Source: Billgrantia kenyensis (lineage in GTDB: Bacteria > Pseudomonadota > Gammaproteobacteria > Pseudomonadales > Halomonadaceae). From it: 64,000 bases of DNA. Made by a program: the position numbers and the translations under genes. How positions within the stretch are numbered: the first letter of the stretch is position 1; each line of letters opens with the position of its first letter. Under the pieces are notes generated by a model. The model was not told the DNA's origin. It worked only from the letters and a program-made list of their open reading frames with translations, and did no database searches. Of this stretch, positions 9,681 through 18,506 are shown in pieces. Location: assembly GCF_013697085.1 (NCBI RefSeq), contig NZ_JACEFT010000006.1:1-64000 (forward strand). Direction: 5' to 3'.

Positions 9681-10460
9681 CTATGGCTCGAGCCAAGGCT
9701 CGAGTGCCGCACTATGATGAATTTCGATACCCTGTGGTGTCTTGACAACAACCCTGGCCGCGCTATCCAACTCCTTGGCCAGACGCAAGGCTTCTTCGGG
9801 CCCGGCATGAATCATCAGGCTGGCCTCATAGATGGCCCGGCTGGCATCCGCGGCGATGACGCTTACCGACAGCGGTGCTGCAGGAGTGACCAGAGGCGCT
9901 GGCGCCTGCTGCACGAATCGGTGCACCAGGGCGGCATCCTGCAAGCGTACGTAGCGTGCGCCGTCGGGGGCGGGAAGGCCCGCCTGGTCAAGCGATAGAC
10001 GCCAGTAACCACCGGAGGGGTCACCGATACCACGTACCACTCCCCCCACCTCGACCATCACCGCCGAGGGGGCCAGATCATGTTCCTCGAACCACTGCGT
10101 CAGACGATCTACCGCCAGCGCATGAAACCAGCGATCGACCTCATGCTGCAGGGAGGTGGGCAGCACCGCCCAGAAACGTCCAAACGCCATTGCCGCCGCC
10201 CGGTGGAAATGGCTGCGCTGGCCTTCGAGTATTGCCAATTCACCTTGTATACCAACTTCGATCTCAGTGATCTGTTGCGGATCGAGATTGGCATACAGGG
10301 TGATATGGTACCCCGTGCCCAGAGTCGTGCCCTGGAACATGTGCTCATCGGCCTGCGGCCGACATGCGATGAGCAGGGTCGATGCCCATAACAGGAGAAG
10401 GAGCCGGGCCGGCCCAGGATGGGCCAGCCCGGAGAGTCGCCCGAGGGCGAGCGGGATCAT
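9681..10460 (-). CDS. ApbE-like lipoprotein, shortened and missing catalytic motifs
   Basis: ApbE attaches FMN covalently to threonines of NqrB and NqrC. This 259-residue protein keeps an N-terminal lipoprotein signal (lipobox LIAC near residue 33), the early family motif [12 protein letters not shown], and a [16 protein letters not shown] segment that aligns with the ApbE IGGEVRARG region. It is about 80 residues shorter than usual. The central DPTVGPLVNLWGFG region is absent, AIAKGYAVDRV is reduced to HALAVDRL, the TSGDYRN and H-IDPRTG motifs are not recognisable, and the metal-binding D-A-ATA stretch reads [10 protein letters not shown]. It overlaps nqrF by four bases (ATGA), so it is translationally coupled. 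It is probably not an active flavin transferase; the frame is intact, so a structural or vestigial role is possible. Confidence 0.75.
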   Translation of the reverse strand: MIPLALGRLSGLAHPGPARLLLLLWASTLLIACRPQADEHMFQGTTLGTGYHITLYANLDPQQITEIEVGIQGELAILEGQRSHFHRAAAMAFGRFWAVLPTSLQHEVDRWFHALAVDRLTQWFEEHDLAPSAVMVEVGGVVRGIGDPSGGYWRLSLDQAGLPAPDGARYVRLQDAALVHRFVQQAPAPLVTPAAPLSVSVIAADASRAIYEASLMIHAGPEEALRLAKELDSAARVVVKTPQGIEIHHSAALEPWLEP

Positions 10461-11689
10461 CCGCCGAAGTCATCCAGCAGGATGTTTTCGGGCTCGACAC
10501 CCAGATCCAGCAGCATCTTGATGACGGATGCGTTCATCATGGGCGGTCCGCACATGTAGTACTCGCAATCCTCCGGAGCCGGATGGTCCTTGAGGTAATT
10601 CTCGTACAACACGTTGTGGATGAAGCCAGTCGGGCCGTTCCAGTTGTCCTCGGGCAGCGGGTCCGACAGCGCCAGGTGCCACTGGAAGTTGGGGAACTCC
10701 TCCGCCAGCTGGTCGTACTCCTCGTTGTAGAAGGTCTCACGCCAGGAGCGCGCACCATACCAGAAGGAGATCTTGCGCTGGGACTTGAGGCGCTTGAGCT
10801 GGTCGAAGATGTGGCTGCGCATAGGCGCCATCCCCGCACCACCGCCGACGAAGACCATCTCGGCATCGGTCTCCTTGGCGAAGAATTCACCGAAGGGCCC
10901 CATCACGGTGACCTTGTCGCCCGGCTTCAGGTTGAAGACGTAGGTCGACATCAGGCCCGGCGGATGACTGGTGCCCGGGGGCGGCGTGGCGATACGGATG
11001 TTGAACTTGAGGATGCCCCTCTCTTCCGGATAGTTCGCCATGGAGTAGGCGCGGATGACTTCCTCGTTGTTCTTGTGGGAGATCTTGAACAGATCGAATT
11101 TCTCCCAGTCGCCACGATACTCCTCCTCGATATCGAAGTCGGAGAACTTGATATCGTAGGGAGGAGCCACCAGCTGGACGTAGCCACCGGCGCGGAAATC
11201 GACCTCTTCGCCCTCGGGCAGCTTGAGGTTGAGCTCCTTGATGAAGGTGGCGACGTTGGGGTTGGAGATGACCTCGCACTCCCACATCTTGACGCCGAAG
11301 ACTTCCTCGGGCACTTCCACCTTCATGTCCTGCTTCACCGGCACCTGGCAGGAGAGACGCCAGCCCTCCTTCTTCTCGCGCATGGTGAAGTGGGATTCCT
11401 CGGTGGGCAGGATGGCACCGCCACCCTCTTCCACACGGCACTTGCACTGGGCGCAGGAGCCGCCGCCGCCGCAGGCCGAGGAGAGGAAGATGCCGTTCGC
11501 CGCCAGCGTGTTGAGCAGTTTGCCACCGGCTTGGGTAGTGATGGTGTGCTCCGGGTCGCCGTTGACCTCAATGGTCACGTCGCCGGTGCTCACGAGCTTG
11601 CTGCGAGCGGCCAGGATCACCAGCGTCAGACCGATGACGATCAGGGTGAACATGAACACACCGAGCAAGATGACAGATGTTGCAACCAT
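10457..11689 (-). CDS. nqrF: Na+-NQR subunit F, NADH dehydrogenase flavoprotein
   Basis: NqrF oxidises NADH and passes electrons through FAD and a 2Fe-2S cluster into the complex. The 410 residues start with one membrane helix (about 4-26), followed by a plant-type ferredoxin domain with the cluster ligands [10 protein letters not shown] and a later cysteine in WRLSCQV, then a ferredoxin-reductase domain with the FAD motif RAYSMANYP and nucleotide-binding motifs [12 protein letters not shown] and MCGPPMM. The length is standard for the family. AGGAAAC precedes the start. The stop overlaps the apbE-like start by four bases. Confidence 0.97.
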   Translation of the reverse strand: MVATSVILLGVFMFTLIVIGLTLVILAARSKLVSTGDVTIEVNGDPEHTITTQAGGKLLNTLAANGIFLSSACGGGGSCAQCKCRVEEGGGAILPTEESHFTMREKKEGWRLSCQVPVKQDMKVEVPEEVFGVKMWECEVISNPNVATFIKELNLKLPEGEEVDFRAGGYVQLVAPPYDIKFSDFDIEEEYRGDWEKFDLFKISHKNNEEVIRAYSMANYPEERGILKFNIRIATPPPGTSHPPGLMSTYVFNLKPGDKVTVMGPFGEFFAKETDAEMVFVGGGAGMAPMRSHIFDQLKRLKSQRKISFWYGARSWRETFYNEEYDQLAEEFPNFQWHLALSDPLPEDNWNGPTGFIHNVLYENYLKDHPAPEDCEYYMCGPPMMNASVIKMLLDLGVEPENILLDDFGG

Positions 11690-11720
11690 GTCGGTTTCCT
11701 ATTTGCTGTGAGTAACCTGC

Positions 11721-11749
11721 TTTCCGGCGCTGCGCCGCAGCGCCGGAAA
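11721..11749 (-). other. Intercistronic hairpin between nqrE and nqrF
   Basis: Two perfect 13-bp arms (11721-11733 and 11737-11749) enclose a three-base loop. No T run follows on the minus strand, so it does not look like a simple intrinsic terminator. It lies inside the nqr operon and could act as an mRNA processing or stability element. This is inference. Confidence 0.6.
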
Positions 11750-11760
11750 CGCGCCCTGGC

Positions 11761-12378
<618 letters not shown>

Positions 12379-12379
12379 G

Positions 12380-13048
12380 TTACACAGCCTCCTTCGGCTC
12401 GGTGTTGTGCTTCATCTTGAACTCGTTGGCCTCGACCTGTTCAGGATGCATCTCGCGAATCACCCAGATCAGCAGGCCGATGATGAAGAACGCCGACGGC
12501 GGCAGCAGCATCAGGCCGTTGGGAACGTACCAGCCACCGTCCTGAACCGGCGCCAGCACGGTGAAGCCGAACACGCTGCCTGAACCGAACAGTTCACGGA
12601 AGAAGCCGACCAGCATCAGGATCAGGCCGTAGCCCAGGCCGTTGCCGACACCATCCAGGAACGACAGCCCCGGGGTGTTCTGCATGGCGAAGCCTTCGGC
12701 GCGGCCCATGATGATGCAGTTGGTGATGATCAGGCCGACGAACACCGACAGCTGCTTGGACATCTCATAGGCGAACGCCTTGAGCACCTGATCCACCACG
12801 ATGACCAGCGAGGCGATGATGGTCATCTGCACGATGATGCGGATGGACGAAGGAATGTGCTGACGAATCAGCGAGACGAACAGGTTCGAGAACGCACAGA
12901 CGAAGATTACCGCCAGGGTCATGACCAGCGACACGCTCATGCTGGTGGTCACGGCCAGTGCCGAACAGATGCCAAGCACCTGCAGGGCGATGGGGTTGTT
13001 CCTCGTCAGCGGCGTCGTGAGAACGCTCTTGGGAGTAACGGCTGACAT
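12380..13048 (-). CDS. nqrD: Na+-NQR subunit D
   Basis: NqrD is the 222-residue membrane partner of NqrE, with about six helices. The conserved segments [10 protein letters not shown] and [15 protein letters not shown] carry the cysteines that take part in the intramembrane iron site. Length and motifs are standard for NqrD. AAGGAG precedes the ATG, and the gene is spaced nine bases from nqrC upstream and one base from nqrE downstream, indicating tight co-translation. Confidence 0.96.
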   Translation of the reverse strand: MSAVTPKSVLTTPLTRNNPIALQVLGICSALAVTTSMSVSLVMTLAVIFVCAFSNLFVSLIRQHIPSSIRIIVQMTIIASLVIVVDQVLKAFAYEMSKQLSVFVGLIITNCIIMGRAEGFAMQNTPGLSFLDGVGNGLGYGLILMLVGFFRELFGSGSVFGFTVLAPVQDGGWYVPNGLMLLPPSAFFIIGLLIWVIREMHPEQVEANEFKMKHNTEPKEAV

Positions 13049-13057
13049 GATCGCTCC

Positions 13058-13870
13058 TTAAGCTTCAGCTTCGAGTTCGACATCGGCTTCCTGAGCTTCT
13101 TCCGGGTCGATTCCTGCACGGAATCTCGCCAGATACTCACCGAAGCCTTCCGGGCTCAGCCAGAACTGCAGCATGTTGGTGACACCGTTGGCAGTCAGGG
13201 TAGCACCCGAGAGGCCATCTACCTGATGCTCGCCAGTGCCGCTGCCGCGGGCCACGCGAATGGCGGGGGCGATGCTCTCTTCATCAGCGAAGATCTGCTT
13301 GCCCTCCCACTGTGCCTGCCAGCGCGGATTGTTGACTTCCGCACCCAGGCCCGGCGTCTCGCTGTGCTCGTAGTAGGTGATGCCGACGATGGTGTTGCCG
13401 TCGCCCTCGATGGACATGTAGCCACGCATCAGCCCCCACAGGCCCTGACCGCGAATCGGCAGGATGATCTGCTCGGGGTTGTCCGGGTCGCCGACCAGGT
13501 AGACCGTCGCGTAGTTCTCGACACGGCTCAGGCCGGCGATATCACGATCACCCGACAGGGTGCGGCCGGTGGCCGGGTCGCGGGCCGCCTGGAAGTGGTC
13601 GAAGGTTTCTGCGTCGAACTGGTCGGTGTACTCGCCGGTCTGCATGTCCACCACCCGCGGCGTGATCTCGGCGAAGGCCGCTTCCACGTCGATGCCACGC
13701 TCATAGAGGTTGGCGACACGCAGGATGTTGGTCTTGCGGTCGAGCTCCACGTTGAGCTGCTGCATGGGGCGAAGCGCCACAGCGGCAGTGGAGACGATGA
13801 CGGAGCACACGATGCAGAGTGCGAACGCCACCGTCAGGATCTTCTTGATGGAGTTGTTGCTCTGGGCCAT
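13058..13870 (-). CDS. nqrC: Na+-NQR subunit C, periplasmic FMN-carrying subunit
   Basis: NqrC carries covalent FMN in a periplasmic domain anchored by one N-terminal helix (about residues 9-32). The flavinylation motif DGLSGATLT is intact near residues 218-226; the threonine in it is the FMN attachment site in characterised homologues. The product has 270 residues, a normal length, with a short acidic C-terminal tail. Its start codon overlaps the nqrB stop by one base. Because the motif is intact, a working ApbE must act on it, although the ApbE-like gene in this operon looks inactive. Confidence 0.96.
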   Translation of the reverse strand: MAQSNNSIKKILTVAFALCIVCSVIVSTAAVALRPMQQLNVELDRKTNILRVANLYERGIDVEAAFAEITPRVVDMQTGEYTDQFDAETFDHFQAARDPATGRTLSGDRDIAGLSRVENYATVYLVGDPDNPEQIILPIRGQGLWGLMRGYMSIEGDGNTIVGITYYEHSETPGLGAEVNNPRWQAQWEGKQIFADEESIAPAIRVARGSGTGEHQVDGLSGATLTANGVTNMLQFWLSPEGFGEYLARFRAGIDPEEAQEADVELEAEA

Positions 13871-15096
13871 CAGGCAGTCTCCTCGGCCGGCACACCGGTG
13901 CGCTGCATGCGGCGCTTGATGTTGGCCTGAACAAAGATGTGGTCGATCAGCGGGGCAAACAGGTTGGCGAACAGGATGGCCAGCATGATGCCCTCAGGGA
14001 ACGCCGGGTTCACCACGCGAATCAGGACCGTCATGATGCCGATCAGGATGCCGAAGATGAGTCGCCCCTGGTTGGTCATGGAGGCCGATACCGGATCGGT
14101 GGCCATGAACACCATGCCGAAGGCAAAACCACCGATCACCAGATGCCAGTACCACGGCATGGCGAACATCGGGTTGGTATCGGAACCGATCAAGTTGAAG
14201 AGTGCACTGGTCGCGACCATGCCGAGGAATACCCCGAGCATGATTCGCCACGAGGCAATCTTGGTCCATAGTAGTATCGCGGCCCCGATGAATATCGCCA
14301 GCGTCGACACCTCCCCTACCGAGCCCGGTACGAAGCCGATGAAGGCATCCCACCAGCTGTACTGGCTGGTCAGGTCGGCCATGCTCTCCTGGAAGGCGAT
14401 GGAGAGCGGGGTTGCGCCGGTAAAGCCGTCCGCGGCCACCCAGACGGCATCGCCTGAGATCTGCGCCGGATAGGCAAAATAGAGGAAGGCACGGCCGGTC
14501 AGCGCCGGGTTGAGGAAGTTCTTGCCGGTGCCACCGAAGATCTCCTTGCCGATCACCACGCCGAAGGTGATACCCAGTGCCACCTGCCACAGCGGGATGG
14601 TGGCCGGCAGGATCAAGGCATAGAGCACGGAGGTGACGAAGAAGCCTTCGTTGACCTCATGGCCACGCTTGACCGCGAAGACCACTTCCCAGAACCCGCC
14701 GACGGCGAAGGTCACCAGATAGATGGGCAGGAAGTAGGTCGCGCCGAGCACGAAGTTGGCCCACAGGCTGCCCGGGTCGTGACCGCCAGCCAGGGTCATG
14801 ACGACCGCTTCGCGCCAGCCGCCCAAGGAGGCGTAGCCGTCAGCGATCGCCGTGTTGGCCATCCAGCCGGCATTCCACATGCCGAAGAACATGGCGGGGA
14901 AGGTACACAGCCACACGGTGATCATGATGCGCTTCAGGTCGACGCCATCGCGCACGTGAGCCGTGGTCTTGGTCACGCTGGGGGGAGCATAGAAGATGGT
15001 GTCGACCGCTTCGTAGAGCGGATACCACTTCTCGTACTTGCCACCCTTGTGGAAATGCGGTTCGAGATTGTCGAGTGTCTGTCGGATACCCATCAT
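13870..15096 (-). CDS. nqrB: Na+-NQR subunit B, main membrane subunit
   Basis: NqrB is the largest membrane subunit, with about ten helices. It holds covalent FMN and riboflavin, the quinone site and the Na+ path. The 408-residue product contains the flavinylation motif [10 protein letters not shown] near residue 223-232 and the conserved [17 protein letters not shown] segment. The soluble N-terminal region before the first helix is present. The gene begins at the nqrA stop and ends overlapping nqrC by one base. Length and motifs are typical of the family. Confidence 0.97.
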   Translation of the reverse strand: MMGIRQTLDNLEPHFHKGGKYEKWYPLYEAVDTIFYAPPSVTKTTAHVRDGVDLKRIMITVWLCTFPAMFFGMWNAGWMANTAIADGYASLGGWREAVVMTLAGGHDPGSLWANFVLGATYFLPIYLVTFAVGGFWEVVFAVKRGHEVNEGFFVTSVLYALILPATIPLWQVALGITFGVVIGKEIFGGTGKNFLNPALTGRAFLYFAYPAQISGDAVWVAADGFTGATPLSIAFQESMADLTSQYSWWDAFIGFVPGSVGEVSTLAIFIGAAILLWTKIASWRIMLGVFLGMVATSALFNLIGSDTNPMFAMPWYWHLVIGGFAFGMVFMATDPVSASMTNQGRLIFGILIGIMTVLIRVVNPAFPEGIMLAILFANLFAPLIDHIFVQANIKRRMQRTGVPAEETA

Positions 15097-16445
15097 CAGG
15101 CCTCTTTCTCGATCATGGTGAGGTTGTCACGCAGGATGGGACCGTATTCGTACTTGCCCGGGCACACGTAGGTGCACAGCGCCAGGTCCTCTTCGTCCAG
15201 CTCCAGGCATCCGAGCTGCATGGCCACCTCGATGTCACCGACGATCAGCGAGCGTAGCAACTGGGTCGGCAGAATATCCAACGGCATCACTTCCTCGTAA
15301 ACGCCAACCGGCACCATGGCTCGCTCGGAACCGTTGGTGGAGGTGTTGGGCGCATAGTTGGTGAGACCCTTGAATTTCGACAGATAGATGCCCAGCACGG
15401 AGTGCCGGTTGCTGCCCGGCGACATCCAGCCCATGAAGGCCCGCTTGTTGCCTTCCTCGAGCACCGTCAGCTGGTTGTGGAAGCGGCCCAGGTAACGCAG
15501 ACCGCCCTCTGCGGTGAAGCCGGAGAACACCGAGCCGGAGATCACCCGGGTGTCTTCGGGTTGGAGGATTTCACCTGCCAGGAGTTCCTCGGTGCTGGCA
15601 CCGATTCGCGTACGCAGCAGACGCGGCTTCTCGGCGCGCGGGCCGCCCAGTGCCACTACCCGTGCGGTCTCGAACTTGCCTTGCGCGAAGAGCTTGCCGA
15701 AGGCGATCACATCCTGATAGCCGATGTGCCACACCTTCTTGTGCAGCGCGACCGGCGAGAGGTGGTGGATATGCGTGCCTACCAGGCCAGCCGGGTGCGG
15801 GCCGCCGAAGGTTTCCACTTGCACCCCTTTGACATCGCCGCCGGGAATACGAGCTTCCGGAGCGGTGCACAGATACACCTTGCCTTGGGTCAGCCGCGCC
15901 AGCACCTTGAGGCCGTCCTCGAACGCCTCGGGCTGGTCGTTGATGACGATGGCAGGATCAGCGCACAGCGGGTGGGTGTCGATGGCGGTGACGAAGATGT
16001 CGGCCGGCTCGCTGTCGATGGCCGGTGTGCGCGAGAAGGGACGCGTGCGCAGCGCCGTCCACATGCCCGACTCGACCAGCTGGTCGACGACGAGCTGACG
16101 GTCGAGGCTCTCGAGCTTGTCGCGGCCATGCGCCGAGAACTTGACCGCTTCTTCGTTCTCGTCGACCTTGATCACCACCGAGAGCAGCTTGCGCTTCTCG
16201 CCGCGGTTGATGGCGACGACTTCACCGGCCGCCGGTGCCGTGAAGCGAACGCCTTCGTTCTTCTTGTCGGTGAAGAGGAGTTGGCCCAGTTTCACCCTGT
16301 CCCCTTCCCGGACCTCCATGGTCGGCTTCATGCCGACGTAGTCGGTGCCCAGGATAGCCACGTGACGCACGGCTCGCGCATCCTCGATGCGCGGCTCGGG
16401 CGTCCCCGTGATGGGGAGATCCAGGCCTTTCTTGACTTCGATCAT
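15096..16445 (-). CDS. nqrA: Na+-NQR subunit A
   Basis: NqrA is the cytoplasmic subunit that contributes to quinone binding in Na+-NQR. The 449-residue product begins [19 protein letters not shown], the usual NqrA N-terminus, and contains a biotinyl-lipoyl-like barrel (around [19 protein letters not shown]) and a C-terminal [19 protein letters not shown] region with family cysteines. It is the first gene of the operon. A leader of roughly 120 bases separates it from a likely promoter with an inverted repeat. The ribosome binding site (GGGCGAG) is modest. Confidence 0.97.
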   Translation of the reverse strand: MIEVKKGLDLPITGTPEPRIEDARAVRHVAILGTDYVGMKPTMEVREGDRVKLGQLLFTDKKNEGVRFTAPAAGEVVAINRGEKRKLLSVVIKVDENEEAVKFSAHGRDKLESLDRQLVVDQLVESGMWTALRTRPFSRTPAIDSEPADIFVTAIDTHPLCADPAIVINDQPEAFEDGLKVLARLTQGKVYLCTAPEARIPGGDVKGVQVETFGGPHPAGLVGTHIHHLSPVALHKKVWHIGYQDVIAFGKLFAQGKFETARVVALGGPRAEKPRLLRTRIGASTEELLAGEILQPEDTRVISGSVFSGFTAEGGLRYLGRFHNQLTVLEEGNKRAFMGWMSPGSNRHSVLGIYLSKFKGLTNYAPNTSTNGSERAMVPVGVYEEVMPLDILPTQLLRSLIVGDIEVAMQLGCLELDEEDLALCTYVCPGKYEYGPILRDNLTMIEKEA

Positions 16446-16573
16446 AGTCTCGCCCAGTTGATGGATCGGAAATGCGAAGGAAAGGGGTTCGAATGGATTC
16501 GAATTCTTGTTGAGTCGGTACGTTACCAGTCAGGCCCGAAGGAGCTTCGGACCACCCCGAAAAAATCCCCAGC

Positions 16574-16618
16574 ATTATAAAGACAAGCGCGACCAAAGGC
16601 CACACGGCCTAAGGTCGC
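16574..16618 (-). promoter_or_regulatory. Probable nqr promoter with an inverted repeat over its upstream half
   Basis: On the minus strand a perfect TATAAT occupies 16579-16574. Seventeen bases upstream is TGGCCT, a poor -35 box. The interval 16589-16618 is a composite dyad with arms GCGACC-AA-AGGCC and GGCCT-AA-GGTCGC around ACAC, covering the -35 and spacer. A weak -35 buried in a 30-base dyad suggests control by a DNA-binding protein, either activator or repressor. The start point would fall near 16567. Confidence 0.55.
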
Positions 16619-16774
16619 AAAAGCGGCTATGGAGCCGCGCGATGGCTGGTTTGGAAAAGGTTCAACTGGCGTTGAAACGCGCTCGTTTCAAGCCTTTCCG
16701 GGGACCAGGGCAAGGCGGGCCGGTGCCAGAGAGGCAGCGGCCCGCTAGAGACGAAAATGACTCAGATCAGAAAT

Positions 16775-16795
16775 TCCCGACCTCCAGGGTCGGGA
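16775..16795 (-). terminator. Probable terminator of gap
   Basis: Eight-base perfect arms TCCCGACC and GGTCGGGA enclose a five-base loop 16 bases after the gap stop codon. The T tract on the minus strand (ATTTCT) is short, so it may be weak. Confidence 0.5.
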
Positions 16796-16810
16796 TTGGT
16801 CCATCAGTGC

Positions 16811-18274
16811 TCAGGCCTGGGCCCGCGGCAGCTTGAGGAAATGCACGTTGGAGATGTGCTGCAGGATACGCACCACCTGGCAGCTGTAGCCGAACTCGTT
16901 GTCGTACCAGACGTAGAGCACCGCCTGCTTGCCGTTGGCAATGGTGGCCTTGGCATCGACGATGCCTGCATGGCGGTTGCCGACGAAGTCGGACGACACC
17001 ACCTCGGGCGAGTCGACATAGTCGATCTGCTTCTGATAGGAGGAATCGATCGACATGCGGCGCAGGTAGTCGTTGAGCGCCTCGGCGTCGGTTTCGCGAC
17101 CCAGGGTCAGGTTGAGGATCGCCATGGAGACGTTGGGAATCGGCACGCGAATGGCGTTACCGGTGAGCTTGCCGCCCAGCTCCGGCAAGGCCTTGGCCAC
17201 CGCCTTCGCCGCACCGGTCTCGGTCAGCACCATGTTGAGCGGGGCGCTACGACCGCGGCGATCGCCCTTGTGGTAATTATCGATCAGGTTCTGGTCGTTG
17301 GTATAGGCGTGAACCGTCTCGACGTGGCCGGTCTCGATGCCGTACTCATCGTTGAGCACCTTGAGCACCGGCACGATGGCGTTGGTGGTACACGAAGCCG
17401 CCGAGAGAATGTTGTCGTCAGCGGCAATGTCGCCATGGTTGATGCCGAACACGATGTTCTTGATGTCGCCCTTGCCCGGTGCGGTGAGCAGCGCCTTGGA
17501 TACGCCCTTGCACTCCAGGTGCTGACCCAGGCCTGCCTCGTCGCGCCAGATGCCGGTATTGTCGACCACCACCGCGTTATCGATGCCATAGGCGGTATAG
17601 TCGATGTCGCTGGGCTTGTCGGCGTAGATCACCTGGATGACGTTGCCGTTGGCGGTAATGGTGCGCGCCTCGTAGTCGACGCTGATGGTGCCGTCGAAGG
17701 GGCCGTGGACCGAGTCGCGACGCAGCAGGCTGGCGCGCTTCTCGAGATCCTTGGCGATATCGCCACGGCCGCGCACGACGATGGCACGCAGGCGCAGCAG
17801 GTTGCCGCCGCCGGCTTTCTCGACAAGTACACGCGCCAGCAGGCGGCCGATGCGACCGAAGCCGTAAAGCACGACATCCTTGGACTGACCGTTGTCCCCA
17901 CCTGAATCATGGGCATCGACGATCTCGGCAAGCTCCTCGCGCAGGAAGGCCTTGGCATCGCCACCGCCGCGCTTCTTGAAGGCCACGCCCAGCTTGCCCA
18001 CGTCGACATGCGCCGGGCCCAGGTTGAGTTCGGTCATGGCCTGGACCAGCGGCAAGGTGTCCTGAACGGAGAGTTCGGTGCCCTCAACCTTCCTGACGAA
18101 ACGATGGTCCTTCAGGATACGGATCACCGAGCGGTTGAACAGCGAGCGCCCATAGAGGGTAGTGACCACGTTGTTGTGACGATAAAGGCTGCCGATCAAC
18201 GGGATCATTTGCTCGGCAAGGGCCTGATTATCATGCCAATCCTGAAAGACGGTCTCGAGGGGTTGCTGACTCAC
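16811..18274 (-). CDS. gap: Glyceraldehyde-3-phosphate dehydrogenase with N-terminal extension
   Basis: The enzyme interconverts glyceraldehyde 3-phosphate and 1,3-bisphosphoglycerate. The C-terminal 340 residues are a complete GAPDH: nucleotide-binding GFGRIGRLLARVL, catalytic ASCTTNAIVPVLK and the C-terminal WYDNEFGYS. Ahead of it lie about 125 extra helical residues, as in the long GAPDH paralogue that sits beside mfd and nqr in pseudomonads. I chose the GTG at 18274 because GGAGAGG lies six bases before it; the TTG at 18289 lies inside that ribosome binding site. The total is 487 residues. It diverges from mfd. Whether it works in glycolysis or gluconeogenesis, and its NAD/NADP preference, cannot be read here. 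Confidence 0.92.
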   Translation of the reverse strand: MSQQPLETVFQDWHDNQALAEQMIPLIGSLYRHNNVVTTLYGRSLFNRSVIRILKDHRFVRKVEGTELSVQDTLPLVQAMTELNLGPAHVDVGKLGVAFKKRGGGDAKAFLREELAEIVDAHDSGGDNGQSKDVVLYGFGRIGRLLARVLVEKAGGGNLLRLRAIVVRGRGDIAKDLEKRASLLRRDSVHGPFDGTISVDYEARTITANGNVIQVIYADKPSDIDYTAYGIDNAVVVDNTGIWRDEAGLGQHLECKGVSKALLTAPGKGDIKNIVFGINHGDIAADDNILSAASCTTNAIVPVLKVLNDEYGIETGHVETVHAYTNDQNLIDNYHKGDRRGRSAPLNMVLTETGAAKAVAKALPELGGKLTGNAIRVPIPNVSMAILNLTLGRETDAEALNDYLRRMSIDSSYQKQIDYVDSPEVVSSDFVGNRHAGIVDAKATIANGKQAVLYVWYDNEFGYSCQVVRILQHISNVHFLKLPRAQA

Positions 18275-18409
18275 GTGAAGCCTCTCCAAGTAATTAAAAG
18301 TTCATGGGTATTATCGCGTTCGTGCCGCAGTCCGGCAATCGCAGGATGGTCGCAGGCGCTGTAGGGGGATTACAGAAATCGAGGCTTGACTACAAGCACC
18401 ACGTCGGGC

Positions 18410-18418
18410 TGGTATGAT
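18410..18418 (+). promoter_or_regulatory. mfd: Extended -10 promoter candidate for mfd
   Basis: TGGTATGAT matches the extended -10 form (TGn before TATGAT). A TTGACT lies 21 bases upstream, too far for a normal spacer, but extended -10 promoters can work without a good -35. If used, transcription starts near 18425, which places the first in-frame ATG (18414) upstream of the mRNA and supports a downstream start. Confidence 0.4.
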
Positions 18419-18506
18419 CGCTCTCCGGTTCATGCCGCATCTTCCCAGCAAGGTTGCCAACGGCCACGATGGCCAGCACACACGAATGACGATACCTGCA
18501 GACGCC

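Larger units (their letters stand above)
16446..16810. other. Intergenic region between nqrA and gap, rich in inverted repeats
   Basis: These 365 bases contain no gene. They hold the nqr leader and promoter plus a series of perfect dyads: 16488-16503 (arms TTCGAAT and ATTCGAA around GG), 16589-16618 (see separate entry), 16623-16638 (arms GCGGCT and AGCCGC), 16672-16691 (arms TTGAAACG and CGTTTCAA) and 16775-16795 (likely gap terminator). The 16623-16638 hairpin is followed on the minus strand by TTTT and could also stop gap transcripts. Confidence 0.7.

Noticed and set aside
9397..9808. Longer starts for NqrM and the overlapping 157-codon minus-strand frame
   Set aside because: The AGGAGA before the ATG at 9663 and the membrane helix right after it fix the start; the longer frames run through the apbE-like gene.
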